Shown: one piece after another, positions 1 through 10,605 of the stretch
Position numbering within the stretch: position 1 is the stretch's first letter
Layout: each line of letters starts with the position of its first letter
Source: Straminergon stramineum
Lineage: Eukaryota; Streptophyta; Bryopsida; Hypnales; Calliergonaceae
DNA length: 64,000 nt
Direction: 5' to 3'
NCBI GenBank assembly: GCA_963920665.1
Contig: OY987268.1
Coordinates: 9,736,501 to 9,800,500, forward strand
Translations under genes and position numbers: made by a program
The notes under the pieces: model-generated
Told to the model about the DNA's origin: nothing
The model's database searches: none
Seen by the model: only the letters and a program-made list of their open reading frames with translations

Positions 1-830
1 ATACTTCAACAAATAAATTTCAGAGGTTCGAAAAATGACCTTTATTGATTCCTAAACTCCGAATTAAGAGTTAGAAGAAGAGTATCATATAGAACTATGA
101 ATAATAAATGAAACCATAAACCAAAATATATTTGCTTCCTTGAAAATGAAATTTGGTATACTTGATTGACATTGCATAGAGATTCAATGTTCATTATGCA
201 AGGAAAAAAAGGCCAATTGTATTTGTAAGTTATAAACATTCTTGCAATTCTTGTGGGGCAATCTAAATATCTTTTTGAAAAAATCACTTATAGGATTCAT
301 TTGTGAATGCAATTTTGATCATTTAAATTTTTTTGGAAAGGGTCAAGTTTGTTTGCTAGAACAATCTCAATATAGTGATAATTGTGTTTCAATTCCATCT
401 AACATCTAAAAGATTTAAATTTTCCTTCTATCTTACATGTACTTCTACATAATATATTTTTGGGAAATGAAAATAAGAGTTTAAAAAACATTGAATAGTC
501 TAAACTCCTTTCTTCAACACTTTTGTTGAAAAAAAATTGGTATGCTTGATGTATGTTGCGTAGAGGTTCAAAAGATTAAAATTTTAAGTTAAAAGGTTCA
601 AAGTAATTAAAGAAATCTAGTCATAGAAGGCGCTAAAAAACTAGTTTTATTCATTTCGAACACAAATTTCTTACAATGTATGTGGTCAAAGTTTTTGAAA
701 TTTCTACCACACATTCTTATTATACTTGTCTATTGTAGGATCTTATAATTACATATACCAATTATTATTTTTTAAAGTTTAGCACCTTGCAATAAAAATG
801 ACAAATTGAAGTGTCTACTAGATAGTTACA
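1..830 (+). repeat. Degraded copy of TTAA-element family D (partial)
   Basis: This AT-rich stretch aligns by eye with the middle and right part of the intact family-D element at 50298-51400. Shared blocks run from the 'cttataggattcatt' area near 290 to the 'ggatcttat' area near 740. The left end lies outside the window and the right end is not clean. No credible coding sequence is present; the short open frames do not look like protein. Confidence 0.5.
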
Positions 831-894
831 CTTCATTTTTTTAATACTACACAAATGAAAAAGAATTTCATTGCAAATTTTTCAATTCTTTTCT

Positions 895-1521
895 TTAACC
901 CCTAAATGCCCAAGGTTTTTTCAAGCTTCTTGAAATTTTCTCAAAATTGAACAAAAAAACAACATTTTGATAAGTTTTAACAATTTTTTTTGAATGAGAA
1001 CTATACAAATTCAAACTAGTATAGACATGTCAAAGATCATGTAGGAAAAGAAAACACAACAATATCACTTATAGATTGAAGGATTATAATGTCTGATTAT
1101 AAGTGTGAAAATAGTGAAAGTGATTTGAAGTCTTTCATTCCTCTTTTCACATGTCAAATCTAAAAAATTGGTCACCAAAAAAATATGAGGTTGAAGGATA
1201 TGACATGCATAACCCTAATCAATTTTTGTAAATGAATTTCTAATGTGATTTTTTCTCCAAGTTCTAGTGTATTTGAGTCTTATTTTTAATAGTCATGAAC
1301 ACTAGAAAATTAAGATTTGCAATGAACAACCTTGCACAAAATCTTGAACAGAAAAATCATTACCATTCATTTTCAAAACCAGATTTTTGATGCTACAACT
1401 AGACTCCAAAAATATTTTTTAAATAAATAAACTACTGAAAATAGTAACTTAGTAAGATATAATTGAACTTTGAAGTATTCTTAGACACCAAATTTGGTGC
1501 CTCAAGGCATTTAGGGGTTAA
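895..1521 (+). mobile_element. TTAA-flanked non-autonomous DNA element, family A (copy A1)
   Basis: The element starts TTAA-CCCCTAAATGCC and ends GGCATTTAGGGG-TTAA, so it has imperfect terminal inverted repeats inside a TTAA duplication. It is about 627 bp and has no coding capacity. Interior sequence matches the copies at 17047-17690, 42100-42640 and 54145-54787. The TTAA target is typical of piggyBac-type transposases, which is an inference because no such transposase is seen here. Confidence 0.85.
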
Positions 1522-2049
1522 AGCTATTGTGTTGAATGGGGACGGGACCACCCTAAACTTGTCATTTACCACACATCCCAAAACCAAACAACAATTGTTG
1601 TCATTTATAGAAAGTAACTGCACAATTTAACTACCAATTTAATTGTGATGGGAACAAAATTTTGTATCCCTGCCCAATGATTGCATACTATGTGATGAAG
1701 GGTTGCAAGGAATTTTTAACTAGATTTCAGTATCATCACCTTTAAATTGCAATTAAATTTGGAAAAAACATCTTTCTGCAATATGATTTTTGAAGGTAAA
1801 TCTGACATGGAATTTTATAATCATGCCAAAATTTCAAAACATGCAAGTCTCTATATTTATGTGAAGAAGGATTTGAATTTAGTTTGTGCACTGATTGACA
1901 AGTTTACTCTTAATTCATCGCTTGATAATTTACAAAATTTGATGAATTTGAGGGGAAAAAATAAAAACAAAAAATTGAAGAATTCCAGTGACTCGTGTGG
2001 CTTCAGTTCCGTCCATCTTAGGGAATCAGGTGAATTTATTGCCTAGGGA
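1522..2049. other. AT-rich spacer without recognisable gene
   Basis: A 99-codon open frame runs 1747-2046 on the plus strand. It is rich in Asn, Lys, Leu and Ser with no motif I recognise, and its composition follows the local AT bias. I do not call it a gene. Confidence 0.4.
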
Positions 2050-2900
2050 GTCCTATCAATGCCCGTGAATTGTAAATTTTAATAGACAGAGAAGCCACTC
2101 ACTCACCTGCCGGATGTTATTTAATTCAACATTTCGCCAAAGTTAAGACCAACTTAGTGAGCCAGCAGTCCAGCACATGATGGGAACATAAGGATGAGGA
2201 GCTAGTCGCCCATTGTTACTACCTTGCCAGATCGTGTCAGGCCAAGCATGGATACTCCCAACCCAATATATTTTGGGGGTGTCAGATGAAACAGAAATTA
2301 ATGACCCTGGCTCACTGCTGTATGCATGACTTTCGACCTTGCTGTTTGGTTCCTTACAGTCTGACCCCTTCCGACACGTGGCCACTTAGCTATTGATGGG
2401 TGTGGAATATTCCACACCATATCATCCCCGGGATGAAATGATGTGAAATATTCCACAGCATTCTGTCCAAGGGAGGGCAGTCGCTCTGTCTGCTACTGAA
2501 TGTTATGATAGTTTCTACTTTGCTTGAAAATTTTAATAAGTCCAGGTAAAGATGGGCGCACCCTTTTCTTGCACGCCAAAAGTTCGTTCTTATCCGGGGG
2601 TTTTCCTGGGATCTTTTATAAAAAAAATTTATACCCAAATACAGGCGTCAGCTCGTTTTCCGATTCCCATGCAGCTATCCCTTGATATCCGGATATCCGG
2701 ATCCTCAATAGCGAAAAAAAAGATTCTCCAGCCCTGGGTACTGTAGAGTAAGTTATATTCCGTATTAACTTAACTGAACTTAGACTGAGTGGGGAAAATG
2801 CAAAGTTAAGGCTCTGAGTGGTCAGCTGATTATTATATTACCTGTACAATTGGCCCCTCATTCATTCCTCTTGTGGGCTGAGGGCCACAGTTGATTGACC
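2050..2900 (+). repeat. Dispersed repeat J (copy 1)
   Basis: More GC-rich than its surroundings. It carries the blocks 'atcccttgatatccgga' near 2680, 'gattctccag' near 2725, 'gagtggggaaaatgcaaag' near 2790 and 'gtcagctgattattat' near 2820. The same blocks recur in order at about 8525-8703/12376-12855, 21614-21870, 49495-49945 and 56948-58262. No coding sequence recognised. Its class is unknown; a GTTCGAA stretch in other copies hints at a Pol III B-box (SINE) origin, but weakly. Confidence 0.6.
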
Positions 2901-3929
2901 CCTTCATTCCCCATCCAAGGATAAATGTAAAAAGTTGCCCCCTACATAGGGTAGTCTGCTCTTAAACTGTGCATTTAAGGGCTGGTCGGCCTTTTCGATG
3001 GTTCTTAGATGCACGAAATTATTTTGCCTTATTTTTCACTTGAAGAAAAATTGATGGGGAATCTAACCAAAGTGGTTTCATATTTTTCGGAGCATTTTTG
3101 AATTACTTATGAACTTCTAAAGAATTCTGTCATAGATATCTATTTCTTGATTGTAGGCCTTACAAAACCCATACATGCATAGTCTGAAAAAAGATATGGC
3201 TTCACCAAAAATAAGCATTGTAGCATGTAGAAAGTAATAGACAGGGTTCCAAAATATAACCTTCACTAAACTAAACTCCTAAAGGGCTAAGATCTATTTT
3301 TTGACAAAAATCACTTGAAATTGTCATTTCTGTTGCATTCTTTCAAGAAAGAAAAAAAAATTAAAATTGAAAAATCCAACCATAGGATCTTGTACTATAA
3401 TTGTATGAGATCATGAGGTAAATTTTTTAAAATCAAGTTTGACTGTATAGATTGAAAAATATTAGCATTCAAAGTTGTGGGGGAAAAGTTTTTTTGAATA
3501 CAGGTAAACATTTTAGAAATGGACCCACCTTGGCTCTTATTCCATCCACTAACAAAGTATAAAGGAACATTTAACAAATGTTAAACTGCTCTAACATCAT
3601 TGACAAAACATTCAATGCTTTACACATATCCATTTTACAACTTGTTAATGTTCATTTCAAACTCTAGATGGAGACAGTCTTTAGAAGAGGGGCGGAATTA
3701 GAGCAGACTATCGTAACATTGTTAATCTAGCAGATTGGCTTCATCTGCTTCCCCCAGATGGAGGTATTATTCTTCCCTGTATACTTAGGAGGAGACTTTA
3801 GTTATAATACATGGAAGATCATTCACTAGTTGCGACCCATATTGTAGGGTTGTTAGAGTTTCTACATACTCATTGGTCAGGCAAGTATGGAGGACTCCTG
3901 ATTTTGGGGGGAGGGACCCCCATCAAACA
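2901..3929. repeat. AT-rich spacer with diverged TTAA-element remains
   Basis: Around 3270-3560 the text resembles the inner part of family-B elements (the 'ccataggatcttgta' and 'attagcatt' blocks, inverse orientation), but ends are not preserved. The rest shows no gene or repeat I can support. Confidence 0.35.
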
Positions 3930-4800
3930 TTAATAATGTTATGTATTTTGTGCTTGATTAATTTTGTGTGTCTTCTATATCCCTACTACCTTTAAGCCTT
4001 TGATTCCACATATGAATTCAAAATTTCAAAATAGATGACAAATTAAAAATTCCAGTGTTTTTCCAGGGGGTAAATTGTAGGGGCAATGAGGGGGTCAATT
4101 CATCTTGACTGGAGTGAGTTGACCCCCTTGCTCAGCTCTTTGGGAAAACACTGAAATTTTTTATTTTCCACGCATGATAAGATTTGCAAATTTTGAATTC
4201 ATACTTGCAATCAAAGGCCCCAAATTAGCTAGGAGAGGGTTGTCAAGTAAATCAATCAAGCACAAAGTAGGGGGCTTTTGTCTTACTTGCACCTCTAGAA
4301 TGACTTTTGGGGGCTGAGCGAGGGGTTAGTTCACCCGGTCAAGACTATAGTAGTGTGATGAGCTGAATGCGGAGGTCCAACCAAGGGTGAATGTAAAAAA
4401 AAAAGACCCCCTATTTTATACTTGATTAATCTATTTCTCTACATCACTTCTAGCCAATTTGGAGTCCCTAATTGCAAATATGAACTCGAAATTTGCAAAT
4501 TTTTTCATGCCTTGCAAATAAATCATTCTTGAGTTTTCCCTAGGAGTAAAATGCAGGGGCAAAATTGTCTCCGAATTTAGCCGGGGTGGATTGACCCCCT
4601 TGCTTGTCCCCCCGAGTCATTCCAGGGGTGTGTAAAAAAAGACCCCCTATTTTGTGCTTCATTAATTTATCTTCTCTACCTCTCCTAACTAATTTGGGGC
4701 CTTTGATTGCAAGTATGAATTCAAAATTTGCAAATTTTATCATGTGTGAAAAAAAAATTCAGGGTTTTTACTTGGGGACGAGTGAGGAGGTCAATCTTGA
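3930..4800. repeat. Cluster of about four H-type repeats in mixed orientation
   Basis: Each unit of roughly 200-240 bp holds a G/C-rich end (ggggtcaattcaccc-like, 'gggaaaacactg'), then 'caaattttgaattcat', 'tgcaatcaaaggcccc' and 'aaatagggggtctttt'. Units lie at about 3930-4155, 4130-4330, 4380-4620 and 4620-4800. Matching units occur at 21880-21950, 22440-22551, 23121-23545 and 58262-58735. The element at 58745-59009 contains an H-like interior between good terminal inverted repeats, so H may be the core of a MITE family. Confidence 0.6.
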
Positions 4801-5925
4801 CACAATCACTAGGCCCCATGGATGGGCCCCGTGCAGATTGAGGGTCATTCGTGGCACAATTGTAGGACTGCGCCCCCGATGAAATTGTAGGATTACGCCC
4901 TGGCAAAACTGCAGGACCGCTACACGAATTTCACTGTTCAACAAGTCTTGCACATAACACAAATAATGGCAGTTTTAGGGTTTTAGGAGGCGGTTTAGGG
5001 TTTAGGTTTTTTTTTTTTTTTTTTTTAACTATGAGTGGTTGAGTCCCTATTACATATCCCATATGGATTGGATTCCCTCCTACCACCCTTCATATATATA
5101 AAGCCAAGATGTCTTCTCAATTCTAAACAAAAGTAATGAATGACTTTTGAAGAATTGTGTGATGTCATGCTACATCAATGTGGGCACATTTCAAATGAGT
5201 AATCTAATGTTATGTAGAGAAGGACAACATTTGAATAACTTTTTCAAGTTCTTCCAAAACAATAACTTTTTCAAAGTTCCTAATGAACATACAAGTACAA
5301 AGCCCCAACCCCCCAAAAGATAAAAAATTTCACAACCTTAAAACAATTGAAGTGTTCATTCTGTGTAAGACCTATAGAATAATGAAAATTTCATGAAGTA
5401 CATAGTTGGGAGACAAATGTGTGTGGAACTTAGTACTTATACATTCTTTAGGAACTTTGAAAAATGTTGCTTGAATTGCACCACAAAATATTGTTCTAGT
5501 AGAACTTGAAAAAGTTATTTCAATGTTGTCCTTTTCTATATGACATTAGATCACTCATTTGAAATGTACCCACATTGATGTAACAGGATAGCATACATTT
5601 CTTCAAAAGTCATTCATTACTTTTTGTTTAGAATTGAGAAGACATCTTGGCTTTATATACATGAAGGGTGGTAGGAGGGAACCCAACCCATATGGGATAT
5701 GTAATAGAGGCTCAACCACTTATAGTTAAAAAAAAAAAAAAGACAACCTAAAACTCTAGAACCGCCATTATGTACGTTATGAAGACTTGTTGAACAGTGA
5801 AATTCATATAGTGGTTCCGTAGTTCTGCCAGGGTGTGGTCCTGCAATTTGATTGGGGGGCATAGTCCTGCAACTACGCTGCAAACGACCCGCGATCTCCA
5901 CGGGGCTAGTGATTGTGTTAGGCCA
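4796..5925. mobile_element. Foldback element with ~500-bp inverted arms
   Basis: Left arm about 4796-5302 and right arm about 5429-5925 are reverse complements with high but imperfect identity, around a 126-bp spacer. Each arm has, from outside in, 'cacaatcacta', repeated 'gtaggact/gcaggacc' motifs near CG-rich text, an A/T homopolymer tract, a block ending in TATATAAAG-like sequence (about 5093 and 5657) and 'aagatgtcttctcaattc'. The left arm also has TTTAGGG-like repeats (4980-5010). There is no ORF. Long arms of this kind are seen in Mutator-like MITEs and foldback elements, but I found no matching target duplication, so the class is open. Confidence 0.75.
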
Positions 5926-5997
5926 CATCAGCGTGGGCCCCAGTTCGTTTGTACTAGTAGGATTTAGCGTCCTGCCAGCCTGCCTGCTTGCGTGCTG

Positions 5998-7965
5998 ACG
6001 TCCATCTCCGCTGACTATGACGCCCCTACAAAAGGCCTTCGCCACAGCTCTTGCATTTGTGTGTGAAGGTGGCCTTCGGAATGCCGCGCTGTGGAGCTAA
6101 GTTACTGCTGCTGCTTGCCATTTTCATAGCCAACCTCTGTAAGCTATTGCTGTCGTTGTCCACGGAATCATTAACCCTCCCTTCCCTTTCTGAGTCCAAG
6201 GTCTCACAGGATTGCACTGCCCGCGGAAGTGGGGACACTGATGAGTACATGTGCGTATGCGTACGTGATCATCTTGCTCGTCTGCACTCATGCCTAGTAA
6301 CGACCCGCAATGGAGCTTCTGCACCTTCGTGGTGTCAATCCAGTCTTCGTCAATCGCCATTCTCTCTCTGATTTAACCCCAATTTCATCTCGTCGTCCGC
6401 TTTGTACGTTCTCCATGAAAGAATCGTTCTTGCAATGTCTGTGAATATTAGCGAGTGGGATTATTTTGATCAGTCCTCACGGAGACCACGACGCGGGCTT
6501 CACTGGGATTTTGGGTACTCCTACAGCTACAGACTCTGGGGCCGGAAACGATCCCCGTTTGCGCTTCTACACCTTCGCTGTATCATCTCTTCGAATTCAG
6601 CATCTCTCTCTGGATTGTGACCCAGTTCCAGCTCGAGTGAAACGTACTCCGCGAACGTAATTTTCTTGTTTGCGAATGAGTAGGAAAATTTTGATCAGAG
6701 ACCACGACGCGGGCTTCACTAGGATTGAATTTGAGATCCGATTGCTAAGTTGCGTTTGAAATGCATGAATTCGTTCTTCCGCTCCCGCTGTGATAGAACG
6801 TGAAGGCTCTGTGCGAATGTTGGCAAAGTTGTTCCAAAGGGCGTGTCGACTTGTGTAGTTCCCATTTCCTGATGATGGATTCTTCGTCTTTGTAGGAGAA
6901 AACGTCGATAAGATCACCAAAGTGCTGGAAGGGGGAGTGTCACACTTCGCAATGGCGCAGAGGAACGCAGGAGCCGAAGGCGAAAACAGAGTAGTGCCGC
7001 AGATAGACGGCGCAGCACCGCACATGGATGGTGCAGGCGTTGAAGCTGCAGTCTTGGCGGCAGCTCCCGTGGCAGTGGTCGCTGACATGGCAGAAGTTCT
7101 TTTCCCGAATGGTGCACGTTTTGAAATCGAGTCTGTTCTGCTGGGCCCTCTACCGACAAAAAGCAACGGGAGTTCCAAGATCCTCCCCAAAATTCCTGAT
7201 GAAACCCAACCTTGAGAAAGGCAAAAAATATATAAAGTTGGGCAGACTATTATTGATTTTTTACTTCGTATTAGTGTTTCATTGTCCTGTTCCCTTGTTC
7301 CGTCTTGCAGGATGGTTTTACTTTTATTCTTGCGGAATGAATGGGAAAGCCGATTGCCTGAGACAAAGGGCGCGTCTGTTTTAGTTCCACAAGCAACGTG
7401 GACGTGTTGGGGTAGTTCTACTAGACAGGATTTATATATCATATAAACTTTACGATTATATAGTCTCTCTTGGATTGGTTTTGGTTTTGTGTTTTACGGT
7501 ATTGGAGGCAGTAGCAATATAAAGGTATATGATTATGTTTTATGTTTGGACTATGATCGTAAGGATACTTTGGTTTTGTGTATTACTTCAGACTATGAAG
7601 TAAGGGATAATGAAGGCTCTTGCTTTTGGAGCTTGGTTCTACTCTTTCCGTTTGCAATGACATCTGCTTTTCATTTGACTGTGCCCAAAACAAAGGAATC
7701 AAAGATGGATTCCGGTAATGCTCAAGAATAATCCCGTGGAGGTCTGTGTAAATTTCTTTCTCTCTAGAGCATATTTGCAGATGAATATTGTTTATCCACA
7801 CGTAGGATCCAATTTGTGCAGGGGAAACTTGTCACTCGGTTTGTTCTCACGAACCAGTTTTGCTCTGATTCGGAATCCAGTGACGTCTTTTAGTTCCAAG
7901 CTGTTTCGCTTGCCAATGAGGAATTCTTGTCTGTAAATTTTTTTGTAACGGAATTATTTTTTAAT
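5998..7965 (+). repeat. Unit R, copy 1 (gene-like repeat)
   Basis: About 2 kb, richer in GC than its surroundings, and highly similar to 24330-26330 and 59040-62010. It begins with 'cccctacaaaaggcctt' and 'cttgcatttgtg'. An ORF with a hydrophobic start (ATG 6081: MPRCGAKLLLLLAIFIANLC...) runs to about 6371, but its frame is not kept in copy 3. Two diverged ~210-bp tandem segments follow, both carrying 'acgacgcgggcttcact' (about 6489 and 6702). A splice-acceptor-like T-rich tract ending in AG lies at 6895, just before the main ORF (6922-7215). It is either a dispersed gene family or a mobile element carrying a gene fragment. Confidence 0.6.
6922..7215 (+). CDS. Conserved orphan ORF of unit R (copy 1), unknown function
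   Basis: I do not recognise this protein. The ~97-residue frame is Ala/Val-rich and acidic: an N-terminal block with AGAEGEN, a hydrophobic Ala/Val segment (about residues 42-60), then FPNGARFEIE and LLGPLPTKSN near the C-terminus, ending in IPDETQP. The frame stays open upstream to the acceptor-like AG at 6895, so it may be a terminal exon; the first in-frame ATG is MAQRNAG (6952). The paralogues at 25267 and 59988 keep the same frame, and copy 1 differs from both by one whole missing codon after FPN. A longer minus-strand frame (6597-7442) overlaps it; the plus frame is preferred because differences among copies fall largely at its third codon positions. Confidence 0.4.
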   Translation: MLEGGVSHFAMAQRNAGAEGENRVVPQIDGAAPHMDGAGVEAAVLAAAPVAVVADMAEVLFPNGARFEIESVLLGPLPTKSNGSSKILPKIPDETQP

Positions 7966-8514
7966 CAGAAATTGACATCATAGGAACCTGCCGACTGACG
8001 TTGCAGTTTCTCATGAGGAGAGACTTGGTCCTTTAGAGCATCTCCACTGATGCTCTCTAAAAGAGACACGCCAAAGTAACAGTGCCATGTGTCAGAGCTA
8101 AGGAAGGGGCCGGCACCTTACGGGGCCCCACCAATTCACGTTACAAAAAGTATTAATAGTCAGAAGCTTCTGTTCCCCAAGGCGCAGTAATAATGAACAA
8201 CGTTAGTTATTGGAAATTTGTGATTGCCCCCTGTGAAATGTTGAAAATGTATGAGTAAACTCGTTGCCCACTCCTCTGCTCACCTGACTCCCACCCCGTG
8301 ACGTCATAGAAATTTGGACTCTACCAACTTCCCATGGCACAAATCAATACTTGACAATACTGTAGGTTCCAGTGTTTGGCTCAAAATGTGGCGAGGCCTG
8401 CATTGAATATTGACACAAGTTGCAACTAGTGGGATAGTGCTAAGCTTCTGGGCATGCAAAATCATTTGAAGGGGCAATGTGGCGTGCCCCAGTGGAGATG
8501 TTCTTAGGGGTTAA
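7960..8514 (+). mobile_element. 3' end of a family-C TTAA element, split by a MITE
   Basis: The text from 'attgacatcatagg' through 'gagacttggtcctTTA' (to 8035) continues after the MITE as 'TTAggggTTAA' (8504-8514). This reconstructs the family-C right end seen intact at 23105-23120. The left end is not recognisable. The homologous interval at 43130-43353 lacks the Harbinger-type MITE and so is an empty site for it. Confidence 0.65.
8036..8503. mobile_element. Tourist/PIF-Harbinger-like MITE with TTA duplication
   Basis: Left end GAGCATCTCCACTG and right end CAGTGGAGATGTTC are inverted repeats with one mismatch, and a second inverted block (acacgcc / ggcgtgcc) lies just inside. TTA is duplicated at 8033-8035 and 8504-8506. 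A 3-bp TTA target and GAGCATCTCC-like ends are known for plant PIF/Harbinger MITEs. The 468-bp interior has no coding potential. It inserted into the terminal repeat of a TTAA element. Confidence 0.85.
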
Positions 8515-8703
8515 GTTAACAATAGTGTACTATTGTACTCTGTCACAAGTTAATTGAACACATGATGATAGGTATGCAAGCGTGTGAGTGTCTGATGAGC
8601 ATGTGAGCGTGCAGCCAAGGTCCAGGTGACCATGGATGCTACCTTTTCTTGTTAGGAAGTGAAGTGAAGTTTCCCACTTTGAAAGTTCGAAAGTGGCTAT
8701 GGT
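8515..8703 (+). repeat. Repeat J, left part (interrupted copy)
   Basis: Carries 'gttaattgaacacatgatga', 'gcagccaaggtc', 'ttttcttgttaggaagt' and 'gaaagttcgaaagt', matching 49500-49580 and, in part, 43360-43420. The copy resumes after element K at about 12376 with 'attatcccttgatatcc'. Confidence 0.6.
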
Positions 8704-9048
8704 AGAACCACCCATTACCAGCCAAAAACCATGGTCAATACATAGGTAATGGGGGATTCAACAGAGAGATGACTGACAGTTAATCATTAAGTTTCCAGTT
8801 TCCCACCATCTTGTAACCATCACTGTAATGACATGTTTGCTTCATTTTGAGAGACCAATTAATCCTTAGATGAGCAATCAGGGAAGAATCTATGTATTGG
8901 GGATGGAAGCAGGCCAACTTTTGGCTTCTAAAATTCATAACAATTTTAATTTAAGGAATAAAATTATGAAACTTTGGCAATGCACATGATTTCTATCTAT
9001 CCACAGGGCTGTAAATTAAAATTGCCTTCTACAGCTTCAGACCATGTA

Positions 9049-9990
9049 CAGTGGGGTACCAATCAAAATGTCGTTTTCAAATTCGCAGTGAGAAAAATTT
9101 CAGTACTGCCAACTTTGAAAGTCTCCCGAGAGCTCAAAAATTGGTATTTTACCACGAAAGTCTTACCAAAGCATTATATTTAAGTTAATTATATGTATGA
9201 CAAATTTCAAGGCCAAAAGATTCACCGAAAAAAAGTTATTCAAAATCTACCAACATTGGTAGCTGTGGAAATTTTTCCACTGCTGCCAACTTTGACAGCC
9301 TCCCAAAGATTGAATTATTTTTTTTTTGCCATGAAATTCTTGGAAAAAAACCCTCTTGAAGTTAATAACATATGATAAAAATTTCAAGGCCAAAAGATTA
9401 ATACAAAAAAAAGATATTAACAATCTACCAACATGTGTCGTTTTGAGAAACAATTGTGAAAACCGTTTCACTACTTCAACTTTGACACCCTCCCAAGGGC
9501 TGAAAAATTGCTTATTTACTATGAAATTTTTTCCACAAAGTGATTTATATGTTAATAAAATTTGTGAAAAGTTTCAAAGCCAAAAAAGTTATACAAAAAA
9601 AAAAATTCAAAATCTACCAACATGTGTAGCTATGAAAAACCATTTCACTACTTCCAACTTTGACACCCTTCTAAGGGCTGCAATTTTACTTATTTACCAT
9701 GAATGTTTTTGCACAAGATCCCCTCTATACTAATAACATGTGTGTCAAATTAGAAGGTCAAAAGATTTACACAAAAAAAGAAATCCACAATCTACCAACA
9801 TGTGTAGTTGTGGGAAACAATGGGGGAAACCATTTCATTGCTACCAACTTTGACACCCTCCCAACAGTTGAGAAATTGTCTATTTACCATGAAATTTTTG
9901 GCACAACATGCTCTTTATGATAACAACATTCATCAAAAATTTCAAGGTCAAAAAATTTATACAAAAAAATTTACAATCTACCAATGTGTG
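9049..9990 (+). repeat. Left arm of Tc1 element: five ~180-bp tandem units
   Basis: Each unit contains 'actttgacaccctccca', 'atttaccatgaaattttt', 'ttcaaggccaaaagatt' and 'aatctaccaacatgtgt' in that order. The outermost unit carries the unique CAGTGGGG terminus. Repeated units in both arms could be multiple transposase-binding sites; that role is inferred. Confidence 0.9.
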
Positions 9991-10605
9991 TAGTTGTGAG
10001 ATACCTTTTATTAAAGACATTGAAATTGTTGAAGTATGTCAGACAATCATGCTTCTAGATTGAAATTCTCTAGATGACGCAATTGCTAATCATAAATGCT
10101 TCTCAAAAAATCAAGGATAGCCAAATTTAGTTGTGTGCACTTGTCACATCTCAAAGACTGCACTTGTTTAAAAATTGGAGACCATACATGCATGAAGAAG
10201 CTTTTTCCTCTCAATAAGAATGCTTGCATTTACAATAGAGCATTATAGGAGGTGGGATGTGGGATGATGAGAGAAGCAAGTGATGGGTGATTATTTTCTA
10301 AGCATAGGATTGAAACTTTGTGAACATGAGTGATTGAGTGCATGAAAGATGAGTTAATTGAGTAAGTCTAGGCTATGTGATAATTGAGTGGATGAGGCAT
10401 GGGATGAGTGTCTGAGGATATATAGAGGTATGTGAGATTTTCTTTAAGAGTAAGTGAGGTTATAACTTACATGTGGTGACTGGTGAGGTCTGGTGAATGA
10501 GTGAAGGCTGTGAGGCAAGATGATGGTGAGTGATTGAGGGTATGTGAGATTTTTTTCTGATGACTAAGTGACTTTGTATATGTGCTTAGTGAGTGAGGCT
10601 GGATC
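9991..10605 (+). other. Tc1 element interior upstream of transposase; GTGA-rich
   Basis: From about 10230 the sequence is dominated by GTGA/GATG/TGAG motifs with many stops in all plus frames. This is where the first helix-turn-helix of a Tc1 transposase should be encoded, but no matching frame is visible. A TGA at 10594-10596 closes the transposase frame upstream. Confidence 0.6.

Noticed and set aside
4980..5010. TTTAGGG-like tract as a chromosome end
   Set aside because: Only two or three imperfect repeats, inside a foldback arm; an interstitial motif, not a telomere.
6081..6371. Signal-peptide-like frame starting MPRCGAKLLLLLAIFIANLC in unit R
   Set aside because: The hydrophobic start is attractive, but copy 2 lacks the ATG and copy 3 shifts frame before KVSQDC, so I do not call it a gene.
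6597..7442. 281-codon minus-strand open frame across unit R copy 1
   Set aside because: It is interrupted in copies 2 and 3, covers the pyrimidine-rich acceptor region and the plus ORF, and its Ser/Thr/Ala-rich text mirrors the Ala/Val codons of the plus strand. Treated as a shadow.
8690..8700. GTTCGAA motifs in repeat J as a tRNA gene
   Set aside because: No cloverleaf can be drawn around them and no A-box-like partner lies at the right distance.
9244..9975. Regular ~180-bp units as a host centromeric satellite
   Set aside because: Units stop exactly at the Tc1 ends and are mirrored in the other arm, so they belong to the element.
10230..10600. GTGA-rich tract as a possible promoter array or CRISPR-like repeat
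   Set aside because: The motif is irregular with no constant spacer or unit length; better described as simple-sequence drift.
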